Below are positions 42,950 to 51,419 of a DNA stretch of 64,000 nt, piece by piece. The notes beneath the pieces are model-generated. The model did not search any database and was not told the origin of the DNA. It worked only from the letters and a program-made list of their open reading frames with translations. The DNA comes from Nioella sp965215655 (GTDB lineage: Bacteria > Pseudomonadota > Alphaproteobacteria > Rhodobacterales > Rhodobacteraceae). Location of the stretch: contig NZ_OZ244111.1 of the NCBI RefSeq assembly GCF_965215655.1, positions 1,984,001-2,048,000 on the forward strand. Direction: 5' to 3'. Numbering within the stretch: the first letter of the stretch is position 1; each line of letters begins with the position of its first letter. The position numbers and the translations under genes were made by a program.

Positions 42950-43884
42950 GGGTCTTCATCACCGGGGCGGGCAGCTATGTGGGCCGGGCGGTTGCGGAGT
43001 TTGCCATGCGGGCGGGATATGAGGTCGTGCTGCATTCCCGGTACGGGCACCGTGGCGGCTGGCCCGAGGTGCCCGAGGTCTTTCCGGTCGAAGGCCCGCT
43101 GGATGGCCCGGATATGCCGGGGCTTCTGACAGGATGCGCGGCGCTGATCCATGTGGCGGGCCGGATGAGCGGCTCCGAAGACGAATTTCGCAAGGATGTC
43201 GTCGAAGACAGCACCGCCCTGATGCGCGCTGCGGCCAAGGCCGGGGTGCCGCGCGTGGTGCTGGCCGGGTCCGTTTCGGTCTATGGCGCGGGCGATCCGG
43301 GCAAGGTCATCACCGAAGACAGCCCGCTGGAGCCGCGCCCTGACCTGCGCGACGCCTATATGCGCGCCAAGCTGGCGCAAGAGGACGTGATGCAGGCCGA
43401 GGCCGACAAGGCCGGGATGGACCTGTCCATTCTGCGGCTCGGGGCGATCTGGGGACCGGGGCGGCTCTGGTCCGCGCATTTCGGGCCAAGCAAGGGCTCG
43501 GTGCTGATCCGCATTGGCCGCGATGGCCAAGTGCCGCTGTGTGAGATCGACCGCGCGGGTGAAGCGCTTGTCGCTGCCGTCACCGCCCCGCCCTGCACCG
43601 TGAATGTACTGGATGACGACCTTCCCGACCGGGTGCGGTTCCTGAACGCGCTGTCGGTCTCGGGCTGGCCCCGCGTGATCCTGCCGATTCACTGGCGGCT
43701 GCTGGACCGGATCGCAGGGGACAACCCCAACCGCCCCGGCCTTCTGCGCCGCCCGACCCTGCGCGCGCGAATGATGCCCATGGGGTGGGATGGAAGCTGT
43801 GCCGTCGAGGCGCTCGGCCTCGCCCCGCAGCACGAGTTCGAGGCACTGATGGCTGCCAATCTGATTGCGGGGGTCGAGGCATGA
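42937..43884 (+). CDS. NAD-dependent epimerase/dehydratase (extended SDR)
   Basis: The 315-aa protein has the glycine motif VFITGAGSYVGRAVAEF and catalytic Tyr/Lys in DAYMRAKLAQED. ATG 42937 has GGAG eight bases ahead; ATG 42913 in the same frame is possible. It overlaps the upstream oxidoreductase by 13 bases and the next GT4 gene by four. The oxidoreductase-epimerase pair repeats the domain order of the single fused protein at 46088. Confidence 0.88.
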   Translation: MGALRVFITGAGSYVGRAVAEFAMRAGYEVVLHSRYGHRGGWPEVPEVFPVEGPLDGPDMPGLLTGCAALIHVAGRMSGSEDEFRKDVVEDSTALMRAAAKAGVPRVVLAGSVSVYGAGDPGKVITEDSPLEPRPDLRDAYMRAKLAQEDVMQAEADKAGMDLSILRLGAIWGPGRLWSAHFGPSKGSVLIRIGRDGQVPLCEIDRAGEALVAAVTAPPCTVNVLDDDLPDRVRFLNALSVSGWPRVILPIHWRLLDRIAGDNPNRPGLLRRPTLRARMMPMGWDGSCAVEALGLAPQHEFEALMAANLIAGVEA

Positions 43885-45113
43885 AGATCGCGTACCTGAC
43901 CGGCGAATACCCCCGTGCCACCGACACCTTCATTCAGCGTGAAGTCGCGGCGTTGCGCGATGAGGGGCTTGAGGTTCTGACCTGCTCCATCCGGCGCACG
44001 GGCGACGACCATTTGGTGGGCGAGGAACAGAGGCAGGAGGCCGCGCGCACCTTCCATGTGCTGCCCGCCGTGGCGAACCCGCTGACCATGGCGCGGGCCG
44101 AGCTGGCGATGCTGCCCCGGCTTGGGCGCTATATCCGGGCGCTGACGTTGGCATGGCGGACCGCCCCAAAGGGGATCAAGGGCCGCCTTTACAACCTGAT
44201 CTATTTCACCGAGGCGGTGGTTCTGGCCCATCACCTGCGTAAAAATGGCGTCCAGCACCTGCACAACCATATCGCCAAGTCGAGCTGCACCGTGGCGATG
44301 CTGGCCTCGGAATTGTCTGGCATCCCTTACAGTTTCACCCTGCATGGACCCGATATCTTCTTTGCCCCCGAACACTGGCGGCTGGACGAAAAGATCGCCC
44401 GCGCCCGGTTTGTCGCCTGCATCAGCGAGTTCTGCCGGTCGCAGGCGATGTTCTTCTCGGCCCAGGACCATTGGGGAAAGCTCAAAATCATCCATTGCGG
44501 GGTGGAGCCGGACCGATATGCGCCGGGCGCACGTGATGGCACGAGGCTGATGTTCGTGGGGCGTCTGGCAGCGGTCAAGGGCGTGCCCGTTCTGCTGGAG
44601 GCGCTGGCCAAAGCGAGAGAGGTGCAGCCCGATCTGACCCTGACCCTCGTGGGCGACGGACCTGACCGCGTCGCCTTGGAAACACAAGCAAAGGCGATGA
44701 ACCTTGTTGGGGCTGTCACTTTCGCAGGATACAAGTCTCAATCCGAAGTCGCCGAATTGCTGGCCAGCCACGACGCGCTTGTCCTGCCCAGTTTTGCCGA
44801 AGGGGTGCCGGTGGTGCTGATGGAGGCGATGGCCGCCCGGATGCCCGCCATTGCAACGGCGGTCGGCGGGGTCTCGGAACTGGTCGAAGATGGGAAAACC
44901 GGCTGTCTGGTTGCGCCGGGGGACAGCGACGCGTTGTGCGCGGCGATTCTGTCCCTCATGAGCGATGCCGAGAAACGGGCCGACATGGGGGACGCGGGAC
45001 GCGCCAAGATTGAGGCCCATTTCACCGCCCGGACCGAGGCCGCCCGCCTCGCCGGCCTGTTTCGCGCAGGAACAGAGCTGCCACCCGAGAAACGGCCGGA
45101 GGTCACGCGATGA
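43881..45113 (+). CDS. family-4 glycosyltransferase
   Basis: The 410-aa GT-B enzyme has the N-terminal MKIAYLTGEYPRATDTFIQRE typical of WcaL/colanic-type GT4 enzymes, split here as YLTGEYP and TFIQRE. It also has HLHNHIAKSS, the acceptor segment FTLHGPDIFF, and the C-terminal nucleotide-sugar site LVGDGP...FAEGVPVVLMEAMA with its E-x7-E pair. It should transfer a sugar during repeat-unit assembly in the cytoplasm. ATGA overlaps tie it to both neighbours. Confidence 0.93.
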   Translation: MKIAYLTGEYPRATDTFIQREVAALRDEGLEVLTCSIRRTGDDHLVGEEQRQEAARTFHVLPAVANPLTMARAELAMLPRLGRYIRALTLAWRTAPKGIKGRLYNLIYFTEAVVLAHHLRKNGVQHLHNHIAKSSCTVAMLASELSGIPYSFTLHGPDIFFAPEHWRLDEKIARARFVACISEFCRSQAMFFSAQDHWGKLKIIHCGVEPDRYAPGARDGTRLMFVGRLAAVKGVPVLLEALAKAREVQPDLTLTLVGDGPDRVALETQAKAMNLVGAVTFAGYKSQSEVAELLASHDALVLPSFAEGVPVVLMEAMAARMPAIATAVGGVSELVEDGKTGCLVAPGDSDALCAAILSLMSDAEKRADMGDAGRAKIEAHFTARTEAARLAGLFRAGTELPPEKRPEVTR

Positions 45114-46081
45114 AAACCGCCATTGCCATCATTCTGATCGGACGCAACGAAGGCGACCGGCTGAAACGCGCCCTTGACAGCGTTACGGGGCTGGTGGACC
45201 GGATCGTCTATGTCGACAGCGGCTCGACCGATGCCAGCGTGTCCTATGCGCAGTCCAAGGGCGTTCAGGTGGTGGAACTGGACATGTCCATCCCCTTTAC
45301 GGCCGCCCGCGCCCGCAATGCCGGGGTGGATGCCTTGCGAGAGGAAGGACTGCCCGAGTTCCTGCAATTCATCGACGGGGATTGCGCCCTGATGCGCGAC
45401 TGGCTGTCGATCGCGCTCTCCGTCATGCGGGCGGATACCGGGCTTGGCGTCGTCACCGGCTGGCGGCGAGAGATTCATCCCGATGCCAGCATCTACAACG
45501 CCATGTGCGATCATGAGTGGTATCGCCCTGCGGGTCCCATCGTGGCCTGCGGAGGGGATATGCTGGTCCGAAGCGAGGCTTTTGAGGCGGCGGGCGGCTT
45601 CAACCCGGATGTCATCGCTGCCGAAGATGATGAATTTTGCCTGAGGGTTCGCATGGCGGGTTACAAACTGCTGCGCATTCCGCGCAACATGACCGCCCAT
45701 GACGCCGATATGCACCGGTTTTCGCAATGGTGGAAACGCTCGGTCAGGAACGGCCATGGCTTTGCGCAATTGGGCGCGCTACACGGATCGCATCTGAGCC
45801 GGGAACGCGCACGGGTCTATGTGTTCGGGCTGATGCTGCCCGCCGTGGCGCTGGCCGGACTGGCAACCAATCTCTGGGTCGTGGCAGGTGTTCTGGCCCT
45901 TTACGCGGGCTCTTATGTCAGTGCTCTGAGGGGGCTGCTGCGGGACGGAATCGCGCCCGGCTTGGCTTGGCGGTTTGCCGGGTTCCTGACCCTGTCCAAG
46001 ATCCCCAACCTCATTGGCATGGCGACGTTCGCCCTGCGCCGGCTCCGCGGGCGGTCCATGCGGATCATCGAATATAAATAA
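45110..46081 (+). CDS. family-2 glycosyltransferase with C-terminal membrane region
   Basis: The 323-aa GT-A enzyme has AIIL...NEGDRLKRALDS, the donor motif YVDSGSTDAS, the D-x-D region FIDGDCALM, and the catalytic AAEDDEFCLRVRMAG. Two or three hydrophobic segments follow after residue 240 (MLPAVALAGLATNLWVVAG). These suggest inner-membrane attachment, as in ExoA-like succinoglycan enzymes. It starts within the stop of the GT4 gene and ends six bases before the fused oxidoreductase gene. Confidence 0.92.
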   Translation: MKTAIAIILIGRNEGDRLKRALDSVTGLVDRIVYVDSGSTDASVSYAQSKGVQVVELDMSIPFTAARARNAGVDALREEGLPEFLQFIDGDCALMRDWLSIALSVMRADTGLGVVTGWRREIHPDASIYNAMCDHEWYRPAGPIVACGGDMLVRSEAFEAAGGFNPDVIAAEDDEFCLRVRMAGYKLLRIPRNMTAHDADMHRFSQWWKRSVRNGHGFAQLGALHGSHLSRERARVYVFGLMLPAVALAGLATNLWVVAGVLALYAGSYVSALRGLLRDGIAPGLAWRFAGFLTLSKIPNLIGMATFALRRLRGRSMRIIEYK

Positions 46082-46087
46082 AGGCTT

Positions 46088-48172
46088 ATGAACGTGAGTG
46101 CATCTACCCCCATTCGAATCGGCCTCATTGGCGCGGGCTATATCGCCAGCTGGCATGCTGACGCGCTGAAGGCGACACCGGGCGTGCAGATCACCGCCGT
46201 TTGCGACCGCAGCCGGGGCGCGGCAGACGGGTTGGCCGCTGCCCATGGCGCGCAGGTGTTTACCTCGGTGGCCGAGCTGATCGCCGCGCGGGTCTGCGAC
46301 GCGGTGCATATCCTGACACCCCCCAACCTGCATCATGATCTGGCGGTGGAATGCCTGGAGGGCGGGCTGGATGTGCTGGTGGAGAAACCGGTTGCGCTCT
46401 CTTCCGCCGAGACCCGCTCGATCGCGGAAACCGCCGCCCGCACGGGCAAGCGGTTTTCCCCCGGGCACAACTTCCTTGGCCTGCCGCGCTACGAAAAGCT
46501 GAAAGCGATGGTCACCGATGGCGCGCTTGGCCGCATCGCCGAGGCGCGGATCAACTGGTGTCTGCCACTTGCCCCCCTGCGGTCTGGTCCCTACGGGTTG
46601 TGGCTGCTGCGTGAGCCAAAGAACCTGCTGCTGGAGCTTGGGCCGCATCCGTTTTCCTTCGCGGTGGACCTTTTCGGTCCGCTTGAAATTCTGTCTGCGG
46701 TGACCAGCCAGCCTGTGACCCTGCCGGGCGGCGACACCCGCGACCAAAGCTGGCGCATCCTCGCCCGCGCGGGCGATGTGGATGTGACGTTGACGCTCTC
46801 TATGGTCGAAACCATTGATGACAGGACTGTTACCCTGCGTGGGTCCTCCGGCTTGGCGCGGCTCGACTACGCCGCCGATACCCTTGTCACGACCCGTGAC
46901 AACACCGCTGATCTGGTGGTGAACCCCCTGCTGAAGCAACTGGGTGCGGCCAGGGAACATCTGCGCGAGGGGCTGCGCAATGCTGCGATCCAGACTGCAT
47001 CTTTGAACCGTCGCAGCCCCTATGGGCAGAGCTTTCAGGGCATGAACCGCGCCGTTTATGGCGGTCCGGACCCGCGCTTTTCGCCCGAGGCCGCCGTCAC
47101 CGTCATGCAGGCCATCGACGACACCCTGTCCCTGATCCCGGAACAGCCTGCCCCCGTTATCGTCACCGGCACCCCGCGCCCCGGCGTCATGGTGATCGGC
47201 GGCACCGGCTATATCGGGCGCAACCTGACGCGGGCATTGGTGGCGCGGGGTCATGACGTAAGGGTGCTGTCGCGCGGGGCGCATGGCCCCTTCCCCGATA
47301 TCGCCGACCACGTGGAAACCTGCCCCGTCTCACTGACCGACAAGGCGGGCATCGCGGCGGCGATGGAGGGGATTCACACCGTCTATAACCTCGCGAAATC
47401 CATGGATGACACATGGGAGGACGCGCTGAAAAACGATGTGGGCACCGCCGTGCGGATCGGCGAAGCCGCGTTACAGGCAGGTGTATCACGGCTGATCTAC
47501 ACCGGCACGATTGCGTCTTACGACATGTCCGATCCCGACGGGATGATCACCGAGGCCACGGGCTTTGGCGATATCGAGGCACGGAACCTCTATGCACGGT
47601 CCAAGGCGGAATGCGAGCGGCGGCTGATGCAGATGCACCGGCAAAAGGGGCTGCCACTGGTCATCGCGCGCCCCGGTATCGTGGTGGGCGGCGACGGACC
47701 CTTGCAGCATTGGGGGATCGGACGCTGGCACGGGGCGGGGGCGGTCAAGCTGTGGGGCAACGGGCGCAATATCCTACCCTTCGTGCTGGCCGATGACCTG
47801 TCGGACGGGTTGATCGAGATGATGGAGCGGGACGGTGCGATCGGCCGCAGCTTCAACCTGACGGGGGAGCATCTGTTGACCGGACGCGACTATTTCGACG
47901 CCATTCATGACCGGCTCGGCGCACGGATGCGGGTCAGTTCCGGCAATCTGACCGCCATGTGGATGGCGGACGGGGTGAAATACGCGCTGAAACGCTATGC
48001 GCTTGGCCGCCGCAATGCGGCGCGCCCGTCGCTGGCCGACTGGAAGTCGCGGGCGCATCTGGCGCGCTTCGACAACAGCCTGCCCAAGCGGGTGCTCGGC
48101 TGGCAGCCGGAAGCGGACCGCGACAGGTTCCTGACACGCGCAATGGATGCAAAGGCGCTGTTCGGGATCTGA
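46088..48172 (+). CDS. fused Gfo/Idh/MocA oxidoreductase - NAD-dependent epimerase
   Basis: The 694-aa protein carries two full enzymes in one chain. Residues about 8-345 are a Gfo/Idh/MocA oxidoreductase (IGLIGAGYIASWHADAL, LVEKPVALS, and GHNFLGLPRYEKL). Residues about 365-694 are an extended SDR (VIGGTGYIGRNL near 370; Tyr502/Lys506 in LYARSKAECERR). There is no frameshift at the junction, only a Pro-rich linker (PAPVIVTGTPRPG). Channelling of a keto-sugar intermediate between the sites is a reasonable inference. It closes the sugar operon; the cpsD-like gene begins 85 bases later. Confidence 0.92.
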   Translation: MNVSASTPIRIGLIGAGYIASWHADALKATPGVQITAVCDRSRGAADGLAAAHGAQVFTSVAELIAARVCDAVHILTPPNLHHDLAVECLEGGLDVLVEKPVALSSAETRSIAETAARTGKRFSPGHNFLGLPRYEKLKAMVTDGALGRIAEARINWCLPLAPLRSGPYGLWLLREPKNLLLELGPHPFSFAVDLFGPLEILSAVTSQPVTLPGGDTRDQSWRILARAGDVDVTLTLSMVETIDDRTVTLRGSSGLARLDYAADTLVTTRDNTADLVVNPLLKQLGAAREHLREGLRNAAIQTASLNRRSPYGQSFQGMNRAVYGGPDPRFSPEAAVTVMQAIDDTLSLIPEQPAPVIVTGTPRPGVMVIGGTGYIGRNLTRALVARGHDVRVLSRGAHGPFPDIADHVETCPVSLTDKAGIAAAMEGIHTVYNLAKSMDDTWEDALKNDVGTAVRIGEAALQAGVSRLIYTGTIASYDMSDPDGMITEATGFGDIEARNLYARSKAECERRLMQMHRQKGLPLVIARPGIVVGGDGPLQHWGIGRWHGAGAVKLWGNGRNILPFVLADDLSDGLIEMMERDGAIGRSFNLTGEHLLTGRDYFDAIHDRLGARMRVSSGNLTAMWMADGVKYALKRYALGRRNAARPSLADWKSRAHLARFDNSLPKRVLGWQPEADRDRFLTRAMDAKALFGI

Positions 48173-48257
48173 ACCTGCACTGTCAAAGGGCTTAATTGTG
48201 CCAAACTTGCCCTATATAACGATAAGCGCCGGAAAACCGGCCAAGAACAGGACCTGA

Positions 48258-49181
48258 GTGAGAATGAGCAGCAACCGCCCGAATACCGGCCCCGATGACG
48301 GGCTGAGCGACAGCGACCGGCGCCGCCGGGCGTTGGAACGGCGGCTGCGTGAGGCGCTGACCGCCGACCGTCCGACGGAGCAGGACAATGAGGTGGATGC
48401 CACCGAACCCCAGGCCCCTGCCCCGACGCCGTCTGCCCGCACGAACAGCAGCGATATATGGGATCGCCTGCCGCGCATTCCCGTAGAACCGGCGCGGCTC
48501 GACCGCAACCTTGTGATCACCGCAAATCGCCACGACCCGGCGCACGGGGCCTTTGACGTGCTGCGCACCCGGATCGTGCAGGCCATGCGCGATCACGGCT
48601 GGAGCCGGATCGGCATCACCTCTCCCAATCCCGGCAATGGCAAGAGTTTCACCGCCATTAACCTCGCGATCAGCCTGTCACGCCTGTCTGATCTGCGGAC
48701 CGCGCTGATCGATATGGACCTGCGCCGCCCCGGACTGGCCCGCATCCTCGGGCTGCGCGACATGCCTGCCACGGCGGATTTCCTGCGCGGCGAGATCGAC
48801 ACCGCGACCTACCTGTCAACCTTCGCCCCCAATATGCTCAATATCGGTGACAAGCTGGCGCTTGGCGTCAATGGCAGGACCGATCCCTATGCTGCGGAGT
48901 TGTTGCAAAACCCGACGACGACCGAGGTTCTGACCCGCATGCAGGCGGAACTCGGCGCCGACCTGATCCTCTACGATCTGCCCCCCGCCCTTGCCATGGA
49001 TGACGTGCTGGCCTTCCGCCCGCATATCGACTGCGTTCTGCTTGTCGTGGGTGGCGGCGAAACCCGCGCGCGAGATGTGCGCGAGGTGCAGCGTCGTCTC
49101 GGCGACGAACTTCCGATATTGGGGGTGGTGATGAACAAGGCCGAGCTCGACGAAGAACCCGGCTATGGCTACGGCGGCTGA
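48258..49181 (+). CDS. CpsD/CapB-type P-loop ATPase of polysaccharide export
   Basis: The 307-aa cytoplasmic protein has the BY-kinase fold. Walker A is ITSPNPGNGKSFTAINLA, Walker A' is ALIDMDLRRPGL and Walker B is LILYDLPPAL. The N-terminal 90 residues are polar and low in complexity. The C-terminal tail ends EPGYGYGG, with only two tyrosines, far fewer than in classical tyrosine autokinases. GTG 48258 has AGGA five bases ahead; ATG 48264 is the alternative. Its partner is the Wzz-like protein encoded convergently with no gap. Confidence 0.9.
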   Translation: MRMSSNRPNTGPDDGLSDSDRRRRALERRLREALTADRPTEQDNEVDATEPQAPAPTPSARTNSSDIWDRLPRIPVEPARLDRNLVITANRHDPAHGAFDVLRTRIVQAMRDHGWSRIGITSPNPGNGKSFTAINLAISLSRLSDLRTALIDMDLRRPGLARILGLRDMPATADFLRGEIDTATYLSTFAPNMLNIGDKLALGVNGRTDPYAAELLQNPTTTEVLTRMQAELGADLILYDLPPALAMDDVLAFRPHIDCVLLVVGGGETRARDVREVQRRLGDELPILGVVMNKAELDEEPGYGYGG

Positions 49182-50531
49182 TCAGTCGCGCGTCGTGCGC
49201 CGCATGACAACCGCCAATTCCTGACCCTGCGCCTGAGGCAGACGATCCGCAATCGCGCGCCACCAGCCACGCACCAGACCAACCGCACCGACCACCGCAG
49301 CAGTCAGCAGCCCGATCCAGAGAACGCGGCCCCGGCGCACCTTGCCCTGGCTGCGCAGATTGGGGATCACGACGACCGGTTGCACGCCAAGCTCGCGCTC
49401 GAACTGACGTGCGCTGCGCAGACGTCCATCAAGGATCTCCAGCAATAGCGCCGCAGCGGCTGCAAGGAACACCACCAGCATTCCCCCGGCCATGGCCAGC
49501 TTTTTGCGGCTGGTCGACACCGGAAACTCCGGCGGAATGGCGGTTTCCAGAACTTCGAAACGCTCTGCCTGATTGCGGGTTTCCAGAAGCTGGTTCATGG
49601 CCGCCTGCGCGCGGCGTTCGGTGATCACGCTCAATTCGCCCTGAAGCTGTTCAAGCTGGCGGTCGAAAACATGGGTCTGGCGCTCCACCTCCGGGGCGGT
49701 TAGCAGAACCGCCTCGATCTCGGCAATCGCGTCATTCACAAGCTGCAAACGCTGGTTCAGCAATTCCTGCTGCCGCAACCGGGCCTCGGCCAGCAATCGC
49801 CCGCTTTCGCTTTCCAGCTCGATGATCTGTTCCTCGATATTGATCCGGCTTTCCTCCAGCCGGGACAATTGGGTGCGCTGCGAGGCAATGGCAGCGGGCA
49901 GAGCTGCCGAATTGGCCTGCCGGAACTCGGAATAGGCAAACTCCAGTTCTTCGATTTCAGCGGTCAGGCGCGCCTCTTCGGCCTCCAGAAACTCCAGCGT
50001 GCGCGCCGTCCGGCCCGAGGTCCGTTCCTGCGCCTCTTCGAGCACCCGGTCGAGGAAGCGATTGGCGATGGCCGCCGCGATATCCGGGTCGGACAGGCGC
50101 ACCGTGATCACCAGCCCGGAAGGCTGCACATCGGGACGCCAGGCCTGTTCGGGGTCGATCAGCTCGATGATCTGGACAGACTGGCGCACCAGCGCGACGC
50201 GTTCGGTGATCGACGGGATGCCCGAGAAGATGCCGAACTCGTCCAGAACCGTCATGATATGATCGCGCGACATCAGCTGCTGTTCGATCAGCTCCAGCTC
50301 GCTATTGGGGTTGAGCGTTCCGCCTGCGGCCCCGCCGCCTGTCTGGCTGGTCAGCCGTTCCACAACCTGCGCCGCTTCGATCTGCACGACCGCCGTCGCC
50401 TCGTAGACCCGAGGCTGGCTGAGCGCGTAGAGCACAACGGACGGCAACCCCACGGCCAGAATCAGCAAGACCACCCAGATGCGGCGAAGCAGGATGCGCG
50501 GGATATCCCAGATTGATGTGATCGGACCCAT
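49182..50531 (-). CDS. Wzz/GumC-type polysaccharide co-polymerase
   Basis: The 449-aa inner-membrane protein has a first membrane helix at residues about 16-36 and a periplasmic Wzz domain (ATAVVQIEAAQVVERL; DPDIAAAIANRFLDRVLEEA). A long coiled coil follows at about residues 170-330, then a second helix near 345-365 (MAGGMLVVFLAAAAALL). A third hydrophobic segment lies near residue 405. No kinase domain is attached; the ATPase is the separate cpsD-like gene. It should set chain length in polysaccharide synthesis. A 27-base element shared with the PKS promoter region lies 117 bases upstream. Confidence 0.92.
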   Translation of the reverse strand: MGPITSIWDIPRILLRRIWVVLLILAVGLPSVVLYALSQPRVYEATAVVQIEAAQVVERLTSQTGGGAAGGTLNPNSELELIEQQLMSRDHIMTVLDEFGIFSGIPSITERVALVRQSVQIIELIDPEQAWRPDVQPSGLVITVRLSDPDIAAAIANRFLDRVLEEAQERTSGRTARTLEFLEAEEARLTAEIEELEFAYSEFRQANSAALPAAIASQRTQLSRLEESRINIEEQIIELESESGRLLAEARLRQQELLNQRLQLVNDAIAEIEAVLLTAPEVERQTHVFDRQLEQLQGELSVITERRAQAAMNQLLETRNQAERFEVLETAIPPEFPVSTSRKKLAMAGGMLVVFLAAAAALLLEILDGRLRSARQFERELGVQPVVVIPNLRSQGKVRRGRVLWIGLLTAAVVGAVGLVRGWWRAIADRLPQAQGQELAVVMRRTTRD

Positions 50532-50647
50532 GGGGGGCAGTCCTTTCGGTTCATTTTTCAGGTGCCGGATGGCAGGCTGGCTATCGCTCCCGCGTGACCG
50601 GGCTTTGCAATTGAGGCGGCAACCGCCCCCGCGTTGCCATATCCTCG

Positions 50648-50674
50648 CCCCATTCTAGGTGATTTTTCGTCAAA
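50648..50674 (-). promoter_or_regulatory. 27-base element shared with the PKS upstream region (copy 1)
   Basis: On the minus strand this contains TTTG-N4-AAAATCACC-N-AGA-N2-GGGG. It matches the copy at 63372-63398 at 21 of 27 positions by hand alignment. It lies 117 bases upstream of the wzz-like gene, in the same orientation as the other copy. No known regulator consensus was recognised. Confidence 0.5.
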
Positions 50675-50684
50675 TTTCCAAGGA

Positions 50685-51416
50685 CTAGGCCGTTTCGGTC
50701 TGGAAACACTCCATTTCCAAATCGGCATTCCGCGCCACATTCCCGCCATATTCCGTTGACAGCGGCAGTGCCATGAGCGTGCAGATCAGCCCGTCACGGC
50801 AGAAAAGCTGCCCTTCCAGCCGACGGCCCGCCCGATGCGGGCCAAAGCGCGTGCGCAGCGTGGCGGTAAAGCGGTTGCGGGCAAGATCCGGGGCGATGTC
50901 CATCGCATCGAATCCCACGATCCGACGAGACAGCGGATAAAGCGCCTTGTAGGTCGCTTCCTTGGCCGAAAAGATCATCTGCGCATAGCCACCTTGCAGG
51001 GGTTTTTGCTGATCTGACAGCCAGTTCCGATCAGTGTCAGTCAACACGGTCGGCCACAAATCCTCGGCAAGCGGGTCCAGCGCAGCCAGGTCCAGACCGA
51101 GCCCTGACAGCGAGGACCGGCGTGCAACGACCGCGATGCAGCGCCCTTCGTGATGGGTGATGGACCCGACAACGCCATTGGGCCAGACCGGTGCACGGTC
51201 GATCCCCATGGGGATCGCATAGGGAACCATGCCGATCACGCGAAGGGCATGACGCGCGGCGGCGCGGCCAGCGGCGAACTCAGCCTGACGGGCCGGTGTC
51301 GCGCGGGCCATGGCGCGGGATTCCCCGGGCCAGAAATCATGGGCCTCCCTGGCATGGGTCTCCCCATAGCCAAGCGTTCCGCCGCGCCAGCCGCTTTCGA
51401 TGAGATCACGAAACAT
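50685..51416 (-). CDS. 4'-phosphopantetheinyl transferase, EntD-like
   Basis: The 243-aa enzyme should load phosphopantetheine onto the carrier domains of the adjacent NRPS (Ser1438) and PKS (Ser1773). Motifs are VVGSITHHEG at residues 82-91, GLGLDLAALD at 105-114 and FSAKEATYK at 149-157. The usual G-x-D-x-E magnesium motif reads G-L-D-L-A, so one acidic ligand is replaced by Ala111 while Asp109 and Glu153 remain. It starts three bases after the NRPS stop and is the last gene of the operon. Confidence 0.9.
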   Translation of the reverse strand: MFRDLIESGWRGGTLGYGETHAREAHDFWPGESRAMARATPARQAEFAAGRAAARHALRVIGMVPYAIPMGIDRAPVWPNGVVGSITHHEGRCIAVVARRSSLSGLGLDLAALDPLAEDLWPTVLTDTDRNWLSDQQKPLQGGYAQMIFSAKEATYKALYPLSRRIVGFDAMDIAPDLARNRFTATLRTRFGPHRAGRRLEGQLFCRDGLICTLMALPLSTEYGGNVARNADLEMECFQTETA

Positions 51417-51419
51417 GGT

